Origin: CAYQVO01 sp964421085
GTDB taxonomy: Bacteria; Bdellovibrionota_C; UBA2361; CAYQVO01
DNA length: 64,000 nt
Reading direction: 5' to 3'
Assembly (NCBI GenBank): GCA_964421085.1
Contig: CAYQVO010000002.1
Span: 62,001 to 126,000, forward strand
Part shown: piece after piece, positions 8,233-16,430 of the stretch
Layout: the number at the start of each line of letters is the position of its first letter
Numbering within the stretch: position 1 is the first letter of the stretch
The notes under the pieces: model-generated
Told to the model about the DNA's origin: nothing
Database searches by the model: none
Seen by the model: only the letters and a program-made list of their open reading frames with translations
Made by a program: the position numbers and the translations under genes

Positions 8233-9255
8233 ATGGTCCTGAATCACGAGCCGGGCATTATAAAGAACGTGTTTCCGCTGTGTGCGGGAGGACGCGTGCT
8301 GCTCCTGGGAATTGGCGGCGGCGGGGATGTCGTCGGTACTCTGCCTCTTTATTTTGCGCTCCAGCGTGCAGGTGCAGTTCCGGTAACGGGGGGGCTTACC
8401 TGGAAACGGAAGCCGCATGACCCGAAAGCTTTACCCCGCCGGATTCTCGAGTTCGAAAATATCAGAGAGGTGAATTCCTGCATTGGACTTGTGAATCCGT
8501 CGACACGTCTTAAAGAAGGGGTTCAGCACATTGAAGCAGATGTTTCGCGAGTGCTGGGCGGCGAGGAAATAGTTGTTGTCGATATTTCATCAGGAATTGA
8601 TCGCACTCGCGAATGCATCGAGGCATATACGGACGCGGAAAAGTTCTCGTCGATAGTGGCTGTCGATGTCGGGGGTGATGCGCTGTGTACGGGCGGTGAG
8701 GAGACCGTCAGAAGCCCCCTGTGCGATCAGGTAATGCTCGGCGCTTTGTCCTCGATGCCGGGAGCGACGCTTGCTGTCATTGGTCTTGGCGCTGATGGAG
8801 AACTGCCCCTCGAGAAGTTCCGTAAACGCTTCGATGAGCTTGTGCGGAAAGGCGCATACAAGGGAGGCATCGCTGTCAGTCGCGAAGACGTGGCGAGACT
8901 CGAAGAAGCGATGCTTGTCGCCAGGACTGAAAGCTCGCTTCACCTGGTTCAGACCGCGTCGAGAATGTCTCCGGAAAGACTGATTGAGATTCAAAGGGAA
9001 CTCAACACTTGCCATCCTGACCTGGAGCAGGTGATAGATGAGATCGTTCAGGTCGATCTCCGGGATGGCACAAGGACGGGAGAACTATGCTCTCTTTCTG
9101 CGTTTACGTTGTTTTTTGATCTTCCAGTGGTCTTTGAATCAACAGATTTTGCCGGGCTGATGCCGGGAACGGCCGATATTTTCGAACTGGACCGGATCCT
9201 GACGGAAAGGGGAATCGTCACCGAATTAACCGACCAGGCAAGACTTCTGCGGTAA
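8233..9255 (+). CDS. DUF1152 family protein
   Basis: A 340-residue soluble protein of the DUF1152 family. The diagnostic glycine-rich segment GIGGGGDVVGTLP occurs near residues 26-38, followed by GGLTWKR and a central DISSGIDRT and VAVDVGGDALCTG. Family members are found in archaea and assorted bacteria and have no established biochemical role; the Gly-rich loop suggests nucleotide or phosphosugar binding. The start at 8233 lies almost back to back with the divergent MBL hydrolase. No ribosome site is obvious. The gene ends 22 bp from the convergent transglycosylase gene. Confidence 0.85.
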   Translation: MVLNHEPGIIKNVFPLCAGGRVLLLGIGGGGDVVGTLPLYFALQRAGAVPVTGGLTWKRKPHDPKALPRRILEFENIREVNSCIGLVNPSTRLKEGVQHIEADVSRVLGGEEIVVVDISSGIDRTRECIEAYTDAEKFSSIVAVDVGGDALCTGGEETVRSPLCDQVMLGALSSMPGATLAVIGLGADGELPLEKFRKRFDELVRKGAYKGGIAVSREDVARLEEAMLVARTESSLHLVQTASRMSPERLIEIQRELNTCHPDLEQVIDEIVQVDLRDGTRTGELCSLSAFTLFFDLPVVFESTDFAGLMPGTADIFELDRILTERGIVTELTDQARLLR

Positions 9256-9277
9256 GCACAATGCTATTTGAAGTGCA

Positions 9278-10171
9278 TTAATGAGAAGCCTTCCACTGTT
9301 TCTCGATCAGGAATGCAGCTTTTAATACGGTGTCGACGTATGGTTCACTGTGATTGTACTGCCACACGACTTTTCTGTTTTCGCCAAGAGTCACCTTGTT
9401 GTTCCATCCTTCCGCTGAGAGGTAGTGCGCTATTGACCAGACCGCGTCGTGAATATTCATCAGATCGACCCTGCCGTCTCTGTCGCCATCGGCAGCGTGC
9501 CTCATGTATGTGCCTGGGAGAAATTGCGGGAGTCCGAAAGCTCCAGCGTAAGATCCATAAAGCGAAAAGACGTTCAGTCTGCCGTCGAGGTTCAGCTTGA
9601 GAAGCGACTCGACCTCCGGGAAGAAAACGGTGTCGAGATATGCGGCGCGTTTCTCCAGCTGTTCGAGAGTTACGCTGTCGTCAAGCGCGTGAAGTCTTTT
9701 GTAGTTCCTTTCGACGTTGTCGGGTTCGTTGAGGGAAGCCATCCGCGCCAGACGGTTTATAATGAGACTCTTTCCGGTGTAGTCTCCGCACTGTGTTTCA
9801 ACCAGAAGAATAGCTGCGATGACGAACCGGGAAACGTTAAAGAGCTGTTCGGCTTTGTGAAAGGCGGGGTAGTTCGCCTGGAGACAGTTCAGTCCCCGGT
9901 CTATCTTTTTTTTCGAAAGGAAGTCCGCATACATCTCTTCGCGTTCCTTCGGCGCTGTACTGAAAGGTATCTCCTCGTGCTTCGGCATTCTGGGATCGCC
10001 GAAGACTGAGCGGAGATATTGCTCACTGAAACCGCTGTTCATCAGGCGCTTTACAAGATAATCCCAGCCCCGGTAAGGGCCGCTGTCGTCCGCCATAACG
10101 GACGATGCGAGAAGAATGAAGAGCGCGAGAGCGGACACAGACTGCAGTGACAGGCGAGGCAAATGGGTCAT
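9278..10171 (-). CDS. Lytic murein transglycosylase, MltB-like (GH103)
   Basis: A secreted peptidoglycan-cleaving enzyme that makes 1,6-anhydro-muramyl ends. A signal peptide covers residues 1 to about 27 (hydrophobic ALALFILLASSVMA). The catalytic Glu is E125 in VETQCGDYTG, matching the MltB ETxYG region. GAFGLPQFLPGTYM and the acidic DGDRDGRVDLMNIHDAVWSIAHYL segment are the other family hallmarks. There is no lipobox, so it is probably periplasmic and soluble rather than a lipoprotein. It lies 35 bp downstream of holA on the same strand and is likely cotranscribed. Confidence 0.9.
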   Translation of the reverse strand: MTHLPRLSLQSVSALALFILLASSVMADDSGPYRGWDYLVKRLMNSGFSEQYLRSVFGDPRMPKHEEIPFSTAPKEREEMYADFLSKKKIDRGLNCLQANYPAFHKAEQLFNVSRFVIAAILLVETQCGDYTGKSLIINRLARMASLNEPDNVERNYKRLHALDDSVTLEQLEKRAAYLDTVFFPEVESLLKLNLDGRLNVFSLYGSYAGAFGLPQFLPGTYMRHAADGDRDGRVDLMNIHDAVWSIAHYLSAEGWNNKVTLGENRKVVWQYNHSEPYVDTVLKAAFLIEKQWKASH

Positions 10172-10206
10172 GGTCCGTCCAGAATAAGAAAGGCGCCGGG
10201 AAATGT

Positions 10207-11235
10207 CTATCGCGATTGCACGCTGTGGAAGAGTTCCAGGAGCACAGCATCGTCTCCGAGAGAATAATTCTTGAACTGGCTGTCAGCCCGAAGCAGGGCG
10301 GCTGCGACATGCCGGGCCTGCGCCATGTCCATGTGCCGGGCTGCAGCTGCATGCTTTCTAAAAAGCCATTCAGGAATGCCGAGACGCTCCCTGATCCGGG
10401 AATCCGGCATGCCTTGATTCTGCAGTGATTTAATACTCGCCAGAATGTTCAGATTCCGGGCGATAAGACCGAGCAGCGAAAGCGGAGACTTGCCCGACTG
10501 CAGCGAGCGAACTAGTTCCTGCGCCATTGTCTTCAGGTCGCCTCTGGTAAGAGCGTCTGCGATCTGAAACTCGTTCGGGTGCGTGCGGTCCGGGAAAAGT
10601 CCGCGGACATCCCGGGCTTTGACTGTGGTCCCGCCGGCATACAGGGAAAGAAGTTCGGTAAGAGCTGCTATTTTATCAGGCGACTCCTCACCGAGTTCGA
10701 TCAGCATGTCGGTTACAATCGCATCGCCCTGAGTGAAGCCGCCGTATGTTTTGAGCTCTTTCTGTGTCCATTTCTTGAGAGCCGGGCCTGTCAGGGCCTC
10801 GAGCTCAATAAGCACATGGTTTGCTCTGCAGTATTTGAGGAGAGGGCTCGTCGCGGAAAGCGATGCTCCAAAAAGGAAAAGATGCGTTGAAGGAGGAATC
10901 GAAGGCGCAACTTCCACAATCTCGCGGACGATCTCAACTCCGAGCTTTTCGACCTTTTCAAGTACGATAAAAGATCCCGACGAGAACAGCGACAGGGCGC
11001 TGAGTTCCTGCCTGAGACTTTTCCAGGCTTGTTTGGTGAGGTCAGTGCACTGGATCGTTGTTGTTTCGGCGGGAGACTCCTGCGCCGCATTATTTTTCCC
11101 GGCTGCTGTTTTGAGGAGGTGTTCTTTAAGTCTGGAAAGCCGGACAGAGTGAGGGCAGAGCGCAAGCACAACGGGCGGAAACGCAGGCAGTGAGACGATT
11201 CGCTGAATCTGATCTGTCGAGGATGACGGCGGCAT
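10207..11235 (-). CDS. holA: DNA polymerase III subunit delta (HolA)
   Basis: The delta subunit of the clamp loader opens the beta clamp and forms part of the gamma complex. The 342-residue length is normal. The pattern fits HolA: an N-terminal degenerate AAA-like domain (ALCPHSVRLSRLKEHLLK), the conserved middle (LTGPALKKWTQKELKTYG, LSLYAGGTTVKARDVRGLFPD) and a C-terminal helical collar domain (SPLSLLGLIARNLNIL, LLRADSQFKNY). HolA has no catalytic motif, so the call rests on overall pattern. It is followed 35 bp later by the transglycosylase gene. The start is the first ATG in the frame. Confidence 0.87.
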   Translation of the reverse strand: MPPSSSTDQIQRIVSLPAFPPVVLALCPHSVRLSRLKEHLLKTAAGKNNAAQESPAETTTIQCTDLTKQAWKSLRQELSALSLFSSGSFIVLEKVEKLGVEIVREIVEVAPSIPPSTHLFLFGASLSATSPLLKYCRANHVLIELEALTGPALKKWTQKELKTYGGFTQGDAIVTDMLIELGEESPDKIAALTELLSLYAGGTTVKARDVRGLFPDRTHPNEFQIADALTRGDLKTMAQELVRSLQSGKSPLSLLGLIARNLNILASIKSLQNQGMPDSRIRERLGIPEWLFRKHAAAARHMDMAQARHVAAALLRADSQFKNYSLGDDAVLLELFHSVQSR

Positions 11236-11320
11236 AGTTGTTTAATAGCGCAGAATTTGCGGGATCTCCAATAGGACGCGAATAGCCGAAATATAAGGGT
11301 GGGTGGTGGGAGAAAAGCTG

Positions 11321-11502
11321 AATTCGAATCCTGGAGGAGCAAGAGACGGGAGTCCAGGTTCGAATAGCTGACATAAGGGCGTAATTCGAATCCTGGAGGA
11401 GCAAGAGAGGGGGAGTCCAGGTTCGAATAGCTGACATAAGGGCGTAATTCGAATCCTGGAGGAGCAAGAGAGGGGGAGTCCAGGTTCGAATAGCTAACAT
11501 AA
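11321..11502. repeat. 63-bp tandem repeat, three copies, next to tRNA-Phe
   Basis: Three head-to-tail copies: 11321-11382 (62 bp), 11383-11445 (63 bp) and 11446 to about 11502 (partial). They are nearly identical; copy 1 differs by an indel and a substitution, and copy 3 diverges at its tRNA-proximal end. Each unit contains an imperfect inverted repeat whose arms (near ATTCGAACCTGGA and its complement) enclose a pyrimidine-rich loop on the minus strand. The arm contains TTCGAA, like a tRNA T-loop. The array begins 2 bp after the tRNA 3' end, so read-through tRNA transcripts would carry three hairpins. It is not a CRISPR: there are no spacers. Confidence 0.9.
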
Positions 11503-11503
11503 T

Positions 11504-11576
11504 TGCCCAGGGACGGAATTGAACCGCCGACACGTGGATTTTCAGTCCACTGCTCTACCAACTGAGCTACCTGGGC
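11504..11576 (-). tRNA. tRNA-Phe (GAA)
   Basis: A complete cloverleaf on the minus strand: acceptor GCCCAGG paired with CCTGGGC, D-arm GCTC/GAGC, anticodon stem GTGGA/TCCAC with loop CTGAAAA (anticodon GAA), and T-arm GGCGG/CCGTC with loop TTCAATT. The discriminator base is A. The 3' CCA is not encoded. It is transcribed into the tandem repeat array at 11321-11502. All stems are Watson-Crick or G-U. Confidence 0.97.
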
Positions 11577-11632
11577 GTGGATGATAATTCAAAATTCTTA
11601 CCTGATCCGGAGGGAAATTTCAAGAAACAGGC

Positions 11633-12928
11633 CTAATTCCGCCTTCCCACCAGCACTCCTGCAAGATAGTCGTGCAGAAACCGCTCGCCTGGAAAGACTG
11701 GCAGAGGACCGACGGCCAGAAAGGTCAGGGGGAAACAGCAGCTTCGTATCAGGTAAGATGAAGCAGGAGGTTCCTCTGCATCTTCAGTCTCTATTATCAG
11801 TCCGAGCGCGGCAAGCCCGGGTGTTGTCCCTGCCGCAACCAGGCTCAACAGAGGAAACAGCACGGTCATAATTCCTGCAGCTGGAATGCTCATGCCGAGA
11901 ACCTGAACGAGGTTGAGCGGCTGGAAAGCCAGAAGTTCGACAATAAAACGATCGGTATCTTCTGCAGTCAGAAGACACAGTGCGATGGCGACGGCGAGAC
12001 CCAGCAGAACCATACATGACCCGTCGATCAGAAAGGCGACAAGCCTTTCGCCGACAGAAGCACGCCGCAGAGGAACTTTTTTTCTCAGCATAGTCTGCCG
12101 CACGGGTGCAGGCCGGCTGACATGCTTTGCAACCTGACGTTGACGCGATCGAAGAGGGGGCAGTGGAGCCGAAGGTGCGTGAAACACGACGTGCTCGTTT
12201 GCTTTCTGCAGCTGAACCAGTTCCATTCCCGAATTCATCGTGATGGACGGGTCGAGAAGGAAGCGAAAATCTTTTTCAGGATGGAGCAGTGAGTCCTGAC
12301 TGAGATTGAAAAGCAGCTCAGTCCTCTCCGTCTCGCCGGCTCCTGCAATGCGGTAAAAAGAGAGCTCGCGTTCCCCGGCTCCCCCATTGAAGGATCTTTC
12401 TGCTTCTTCAAAAAGGGCTGAAATTTCATCTGTCTCTTCGATCTTCTCGACTGTGAGATGCACGGGAGAGAGTTGTTCTGTCCTGGATGACTCCTCCCGG
12501 GGAGGTTCCTCTCCCGCAGATTCCTCCGGGGGTATGTCCGGCACGGGGATTACGGGAGTTTTTTCGACAACGGCCTCTTCCCTGACTTCCACCTCAATTA
12601 CCGAAGCTTCGACAACCTCTCCCTGTCCTGCTGCTTTCTGCTGCTGCCGGGTGAATTCCCGCTGAAGGAGATGTTGAAGAGCTTTTTCCGCCGGATCATC
12701 CGGGTCGTCAGGATCCTGACTCAAGGTGAATCCCTTCCTTTCGAATGCCGGCTCGGAATCGTCTTTTCCCTTTTCCTTCTGCAGTCTGCGGACGAGAGAA
12801 TCATAGCTTGCAAGAGGATAACTGACGGGAAGATTATTCTGCCGCTTGAAAGGGCGAAGGTCGAGCATGCACGAAGGACATATATCCCGAAGTTCTGAAA
12901 ACTGAGTATTGCATGTCGGACACTTCAC
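11633..12928 (-). CDS. Zinc-ribbon and RDD-domain membrane protein
   Basis: A 431-residue protein with three parts. Residues 1-25 form a zinc ribbon (Cys3, Cys6, Cys17, Cys20 in CPTC...CPSC). The middle, about residues 60-280, is low-complexity, acidic and Glu/Val/Pro-rich and probably disordered. The last 140 residues are an RDD domain beginning near RRASVGERLVAFLIDG, with hydrophobic helices and a final short hydrophobic segment. RDD proteins are membrane proteins of unsettled function (some are Na+/H+ antiporter-like). Its ATG overlaps the stop of rsmE by 4 bp, so the two are translationally coupled. Confidence 0.8.
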   Translation of the reverse strand: MKCPTCNTQFSELRDICPSCMLDLRPFKRQNNLPVSYPLASYDSLVRRLQKEKGKDDSEPAFERKGFTLSQDPDDPDDPAEKALQHLLQREFTRQQQKAAGQGEVVEASVIEVEVREEAVVEKTPVIPVPDIPPEESAGEEPPREESSRTEQLSPVHLTVEKIEETDEISALFEEAERSFNGGAGERELSFYRIAGAGETERTELLFNLSQDSLLHPEKDFRFLLDPSITMNSGMELVQLQKANEHVVFHAPSAPLPPLRSRQRQVAKHVSRPAPVRQTMLRKKVPLRRASVGERLVAFLIDGSCMVLLGLAVAIALCLLTAEDTDRFIVELLAFQPLNLVQVLGMSIPAAGIMTVLFPLLSLVAAGTTPGLAALGLIIETEDAEEPPASSYLIRSCCFPLTFLAVGPLPVFPGERFLHDYLAGVLVGRRN

Positions 12929-13692
12929 GATTTGGTCCTCCAGAGAGCCTGGGCCATTGCAATCACGGCGATGGCGGCAGTCTCGGATCGTAACACAGAA
13001 GGACCCAGGTTCACGAGGCCGAACCCGGCATCCACCAGCCCTGCTTCTTCGCCGGGGGTCAAATCTCCCTCGGGACCAACAGCGACAGCAATCGGGGAGC
13101 GATCGACGATGAGGTCATGAAGAGGACGAGCATGAGGAGAAAGGGAGCACGATATAAGTCGCGCGCCGGGCGGCATCGACACTGCTTCAAGTACTTCGTG
13201 AAGCGATATGCAGAAGCGTATTTCAGGAAGTGAAGATTGTCCCGACTGCTCCGCAGCGCTTTCCGAGATTTTCATCAGTCTCTCGATTCGTGAGTTGCCG
13301 CCCTCCTTTCTTATTCTCACAACGCTTCGCGCTGTCTGCCACAGAATAATCGACCTTACCCCGAGTTCCGTCGCCTTCTGCACTGCAAGTTCGTTCTTTT
13401 CGCCTTTGCAGAGGCCGAAGATGAGCGTGTGAACGGGCGCTTCCTCCGCCTTTGCCTCGAACTGGTCGAAAATATCGAGCGTCATTTTTTCTTTTACAGC
13501 CTGAACCCGGCCAAGATATGCGATACTTCCATTCTTCCCCCGTTTGTCGAGCAGAATTACCTCGTCGCCGGGCTTTGCGCGCAGGACGTCGCGCAGATAA
13601 TGCGAATCTTCAGCCGACAGCGTACACGCACTGCTGGCACTACCGGAAATGCAGGCAGAAAAATCAATGAACAGGCGTTTGCGGGGCGGCAT
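12925..13692 (-). CDS. rsmE: 16S rRNA (uracil1498-N3)-methyltransferase RsmE
   Basis: A SPOUT methyltransferase that methylates N3 of U1498 in 16S rRNA of the 30S subunit. The 255-residue product has the N-terminal PUA-like domain (HYLRDVLRAKPGDEVILLD) and the C-terminal knot: AVGPEGDLTPGEE and LGPSVLRSETAAIAVIA, both diagnostic. It lies 15 bp downstream of the DsbA-like gene and overlaps the zinc-ribbon/RDD gene by 4 bp, so the three form one minus-strand operon. The start ATG is the first in the frame and gives the usual N-terminus (PRKRLFID). Confidence 0.95.
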   Translation of the reverse strand: MPPRKRLFIDFSACISGSASSACTLSAEDSHYLRDVLRAKPGDEVILLDKRGKNGSIAYLGRVQAVKEKMTLDIFDQFEAKAEEAPVHTLIFGLCKGEKNELAVQKATELGVRSIILWQTARSVVRIRKEGGNSRIERLMKISESAAEQSGQSSLPEIRFCISLHEVLEAVSMPPGARLISCSLSPHARPLHDLIVDRSPIAVAVGPEGDLTPGEEAGLVDAGFGLVNLGPSVLRSETAAIAVIAMAQALWRTKS

Positions 13693-13707
13693 GCACCCTC
13701 GGAATAT

Positions 13708-14313
13708 TCAGCGTTTGCCGGTCTTCGCCTCTATAATCGGCGCGACATTCAAAATCTTGTCGAGTCCGAAGAACCGATCTTTGTCGATGATGAGAGTCGG
13801 AACATCGAAGACGCCCATCTTCCGGCCTCTTTTAAATATGCCCTTCACTCTCTCTCTTGTGTCCGATGCAGAGACCTTGCTCAGGAACTCGCCGATGTCG
13901 ATGTCGAGTTCGTCGCAAAGTTCGTTCATGAAGTTGTCTTCGTTGGGATTCTGTCCGAGTCCCCAGCATCTGTGAAAAACTTTGTAATTGTACTCGAGAA
14001 GGATTCCCATATCCCAGGCAACTACGGCACCGCGGGTAATTCTGCTGGGGTCGAACTCGAGTTCGGGCCAGGCTTCCGGAAACATGAGTGGGATTCTCGA
14101 TGCTTCGGCAAGCCGCTTTGTGTCCTCAAAAATGTAAGAGAGCTTGTCTGGATTGATTGCGGAAGGGGGCGGTTGCTGTCCTGCGGCGCGGGCTGAAAAG
14201 GGCTGCCAAAGGAGTTCTATATCGTATGTCCGCTCGAGTTCGTAGATTGCGTCCAGCGCGAGATAGCAATACGGGCTTTGATAGGAATAATAGACCTCTA
14301 CGCTTATTGTCAT
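13708..14313 (-). CDS. DsbA-family / 2-hydroxychromene-2-carboxylate isomerase-like protein
   Basis: A 201-residue thioredoxin-fold protein of the DsbA / HCCA-isomerase family. The N-terminus reads VEVYYSYQSPYCYLALDAI, where the active-site CxxC of DsbA is replaced by SPYC, as in kappa-class GST and HCCA isomerases. The C-terminal GVFDVPTLIIDKDRFFGLDKI is the conserved cis-Pro region (VPT) and final strand. Without a CxxC it is unlikely to be a disulfide oxidase; glutathione- or thiol-dependent isomerase or transferase chemistry is more plausible. No signal peptide is visible. It is the first gene of the operon with rsmE. Confidence 0.82.
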   Translation of the reverse strand: MTISVEVYYSYQSPYCYLALDAIYELERTYDIELLWQPFSARAAGQQPPPSAINPDKLSYIFEDTKRLAEASRIPLMFPEAWPELEFDPSRITRGAVVAWDMGILLEYNYKVFHRCWGLGQNPNEDNFMNELCDELDIDIGEFLSKVSASDTRERVKGIFKRGRKMGVFDVPTLIIDKDRFFGLDKILNVAPIIEAKTGKR

Positions 14314-14501
14314 AACTGTCTTATCTTCTTGTGAAAACTTCTAAACATTGGCTAGGGTATTAGGATTTCACCGTATTTGCAATAAAGAAATGGAAAATGG
14401 CGGGTGATAGTGCTTGCAATGATTGAAGTTTTCCTTGTACTTCTGATTTGAAGGGTGTCGGGCCGCTGTGCCGTCCGGCTGATCCAGGGAAACAAATAAA
14501 G

Positions 14502-15092
14502 ATGAAACGACGTGAAGAAATGAATTTCGGGGAAAAGATTTACCTGCCCGAAGTCTTTCGAGGACTCACCGTCACATTCGGAAAGCTCGTCCGGAACTTT
14601 ATTCTCCACGTACTTCACGTTCCGGGTCTTTTCGCGGAGAAGCGCGCCGCTGCAACCATTCAGTATCCGGAAGAGCGAAGAACATACGCGCAGCGGTACC
14701 GCGGGCGGCACAGGCTTACGCTGCATTCTGATGGAAGAGTGAAGTGCACATCGTGTTTTCTCTGTGCCACCGCCTGTCCGGCCCGTTGTATATACATCGA
14801 AGCGGAAGAACACCCGGATCCCCGTATCGAGAAATTTCCGCGGCGTTATGAAATCGATACATTGCTCTGCATTTACTGCGGCTACTGCGTGGAGGCGTGT
14901 CCTGTGGACGCGATCCGGATGGATACAGGCCTGCATCCCGAAGTTTATCCTCCCGATCCTCGTCTGTTTGTCGAGGACAAAGAGGCTCTGATGGAGCGAA
15001 GCCGGATTCTGGAGAAACTCGGACGGGATGTCCTTTTCGAAAATCACATGAAAAAAATGCAGTCGGTGGAAACCGGCATAAAGGCGGCATGA
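14502..15092 (+). CDS. nuoI: NADH-quinone oxidoreductase subunit I (NuoI)
   Basis: The ferredoxin-like subunit of complex I carrying two 4Fe-4S clusters (N6a, N6b). With the ATG at 14502, the two CxxCxxCxxxCP motifs fall at Cys82-Cys92 (CTSCFLCATACP) and Cys123-Cys133 (CIYCGYCVEACP). Surrounding TYAQRYRGRHRL and the tail EALMERSRILEKLG fit NuoI. An in-frame start upstream at 14448 adds 18 residues without similarity; the ATG at 14520 is an alternative. The stop overlaps the DUF1329 gene by 4 bp. No other nuo gene is adjacent. Confidence 0.95.
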   Translation: MKRREEMNFGEKIYLPEVFRGLTVTFGKLVRNFILHVLHVPGLFAEKRAAATIQYPEERRTYAQRYRGRHRLTLHSDGRVKCTSCFLCATACPARCIYIEAEEHPDPRIEKFPRRYEIDTLLCIYCGYCVEACPVDAIRMDTGLHPEVYPPDPRLFVEDKEALMERSRILEKLGRDVLFENHMKKMQSVETGIKAA

Positions 15093-16429
15093 ACAGGATA
15101 GTGTCTTCATTGGCGCTGCCAGTATCTGTACTTCTGTTTCTCTCAACGTCGGCAGCGCAGTCGCAGGACAGCTCGCAACCCCGCGTCACGATTCCAGAGG
15201 CGGGCGACAACGGCGAAACCCGGCTCACAGTAAACGGCGATAACGCGGTGCAGTTGAAGAATATCATCGTTCCCGAGCTTTTTCCTTTCGTGAAGGAAAA
15301 CCGTATGAGCATGAGGGTCGCGCGTTCCCTTCGTCACGACTGGAAGCTCGATGCGGCGTGGGAGGAATGGAGCCGGGTACATGCAGGGGAAGCCGCATTC
15401 TTTCTGAAAAATGATCCGGCAAAAGAAGAAATTTACCTGAAAAGAGGATTTCCCTTCGGCAGGTCCGGCGCAATTTCGCAGACGCCGGATACGCGTTTTC
15501 AGGCTCAGAAGGTTCTCTGGAATGCCGCTTCTATATGGTGGGGGCAGAGACTGGTGGAGGCGGAGATGACAGTCCGGCTGGTTGAGGGCGAAGTTGCCGG
15601 CGCCGCGAGCAGGGTGACGCTTGATCGCATTTATCCGCTGATCATCGACGAGAACGCAAAAACGCTTCAACTGTTCCGCGAGATCGTGAGATTCACGGAG
15701 CCTGCAGCGTTGAAGTCCTTTTCATTTCTGACATTCCGCCCTTTTCCACTTGAGGAGGACATGCTGTGGGTGTTTTCTCCCGCCCTGTCCAGAGTCAGGC
15801 AGCTGACGGGTTCCAACAGAGGGGACCCGCTTCTGATTTTTGCGCTGAGCCTTGACGATATGTTCGGCTGGTCCGGCAACATCAGAATGGTGGATGCGGA
15901 TATCACGGCATCGCGTGAAGCCCTTATCCCATTCTCCGAACTGAACTCGAGATCGCTCAAGCGTATTTCGGCCGACGAGAAAGACAACATTTGCGTACGC
16001 GTGTCGGCGGAAGGGGCGGGCGGCACAAAAGGATTTGCCGAATGGGATCTCGAGTCTTCTTTTACCGAAGGCGGCATCCCGCTTCCAGTTTCTTCTGTTT
16101 TTGTTCCGCGGCAGGTATGGCGTCTCGAGCTTTCGTCGAAGGATCCGTATGCGCTCGCGGGCAGGCAGATCCTGTACGTTGACCAGGAAATGATGCTCCC
16201 CGTTGTGAATATTGTGTTCGATCGGGGGGGGAGATTGTGGAAGATAGTCCTGACAGGATTCGGACTTGCGGAAGGAGAGGGGCGAAGGGCCCCGTTTCAG
16301 GCGTTTCAGACTGTAGTTGACGTCCGCGAGAACCGGGCAGTGCTTAACACTACAGACGCGGTGATGCACTGCGACAGTTACCAGCCGGGAATCGCCCCCG
16401 GCGATTTCGATCCAAGCCGGTTGAAATAA
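15089..16429 (+). CDS. DUF1329 (outer-membrane lipoprotein-sorting-like) exported protein
   Basis: A 446-residue protein with an N-terminal signal peptide (SLALPVSVLLFLSTSAAQ) and no lipobox, predicted periplasmic or outer-membrane. The middle has the DUF1329 signature: WVFSPALSRVRQLTGSNRGDPLLIFALSLDDMFGWSGN, in which an Arg-rich strand, an acidic DD and a GN occur in this order. DUF1329 folds like LolA/LolB and is thought to move hydrophobic molecules or lipoproteins. Its ATG overlaps nuoI by 4 bp, an odd but tight pairing. It converges with the SspB-like gene, one base apart. Confidence 0.82.
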   Translation: MNRIVSSLALPVSVLLFLSTSAAQSQDSSQPRVTIPEAGDNGETRLTVNGDNAVQLKNIIVPELFPFVKENRMSMRVARSLRHDWKLDAAWEEWSRVHAGEAAFFLKNDPAKEEIYLKRGFPFGRSGAISQTPDTRFQAQKVLWNAASIWWGQRLVEAEMTVRLVEGEVAGAASRVTLDRIYPLIIDENAKTLQLFREIVRFTEPAALKSFSFLTFRPFPLEEDMLWVFSPALSRVRQLTGSNRGDPLLIFALSLDDMFGWSGNIRMVDADITASREALIPFSELNSRSLKRISADEKDNICVRVSAEGAGGTKGFAEWDLESSFTEGGIPLPVSSVFVPRQVWRLELSSKDPYALAGRQILYVDQEMMLPVVNIVFDRGGRLWKIVLTGFGLAEGEGRRAPFQAFQTVVDVRENRAVLNTTDAVMHCDSYQPGIAPGDFDPSRLK

Positions 16430-16430
16430 A

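Noticed and set aside
11321..11502. CRISPR array
   Set aside because: The 63-bp repeats are contiguous without spacers.
13429..14196. 255-codon plus-strand frame
   Set aside because: It lies antisense to rsmE and the DsbA-like gene, both with clear motifs; no motif supports it.
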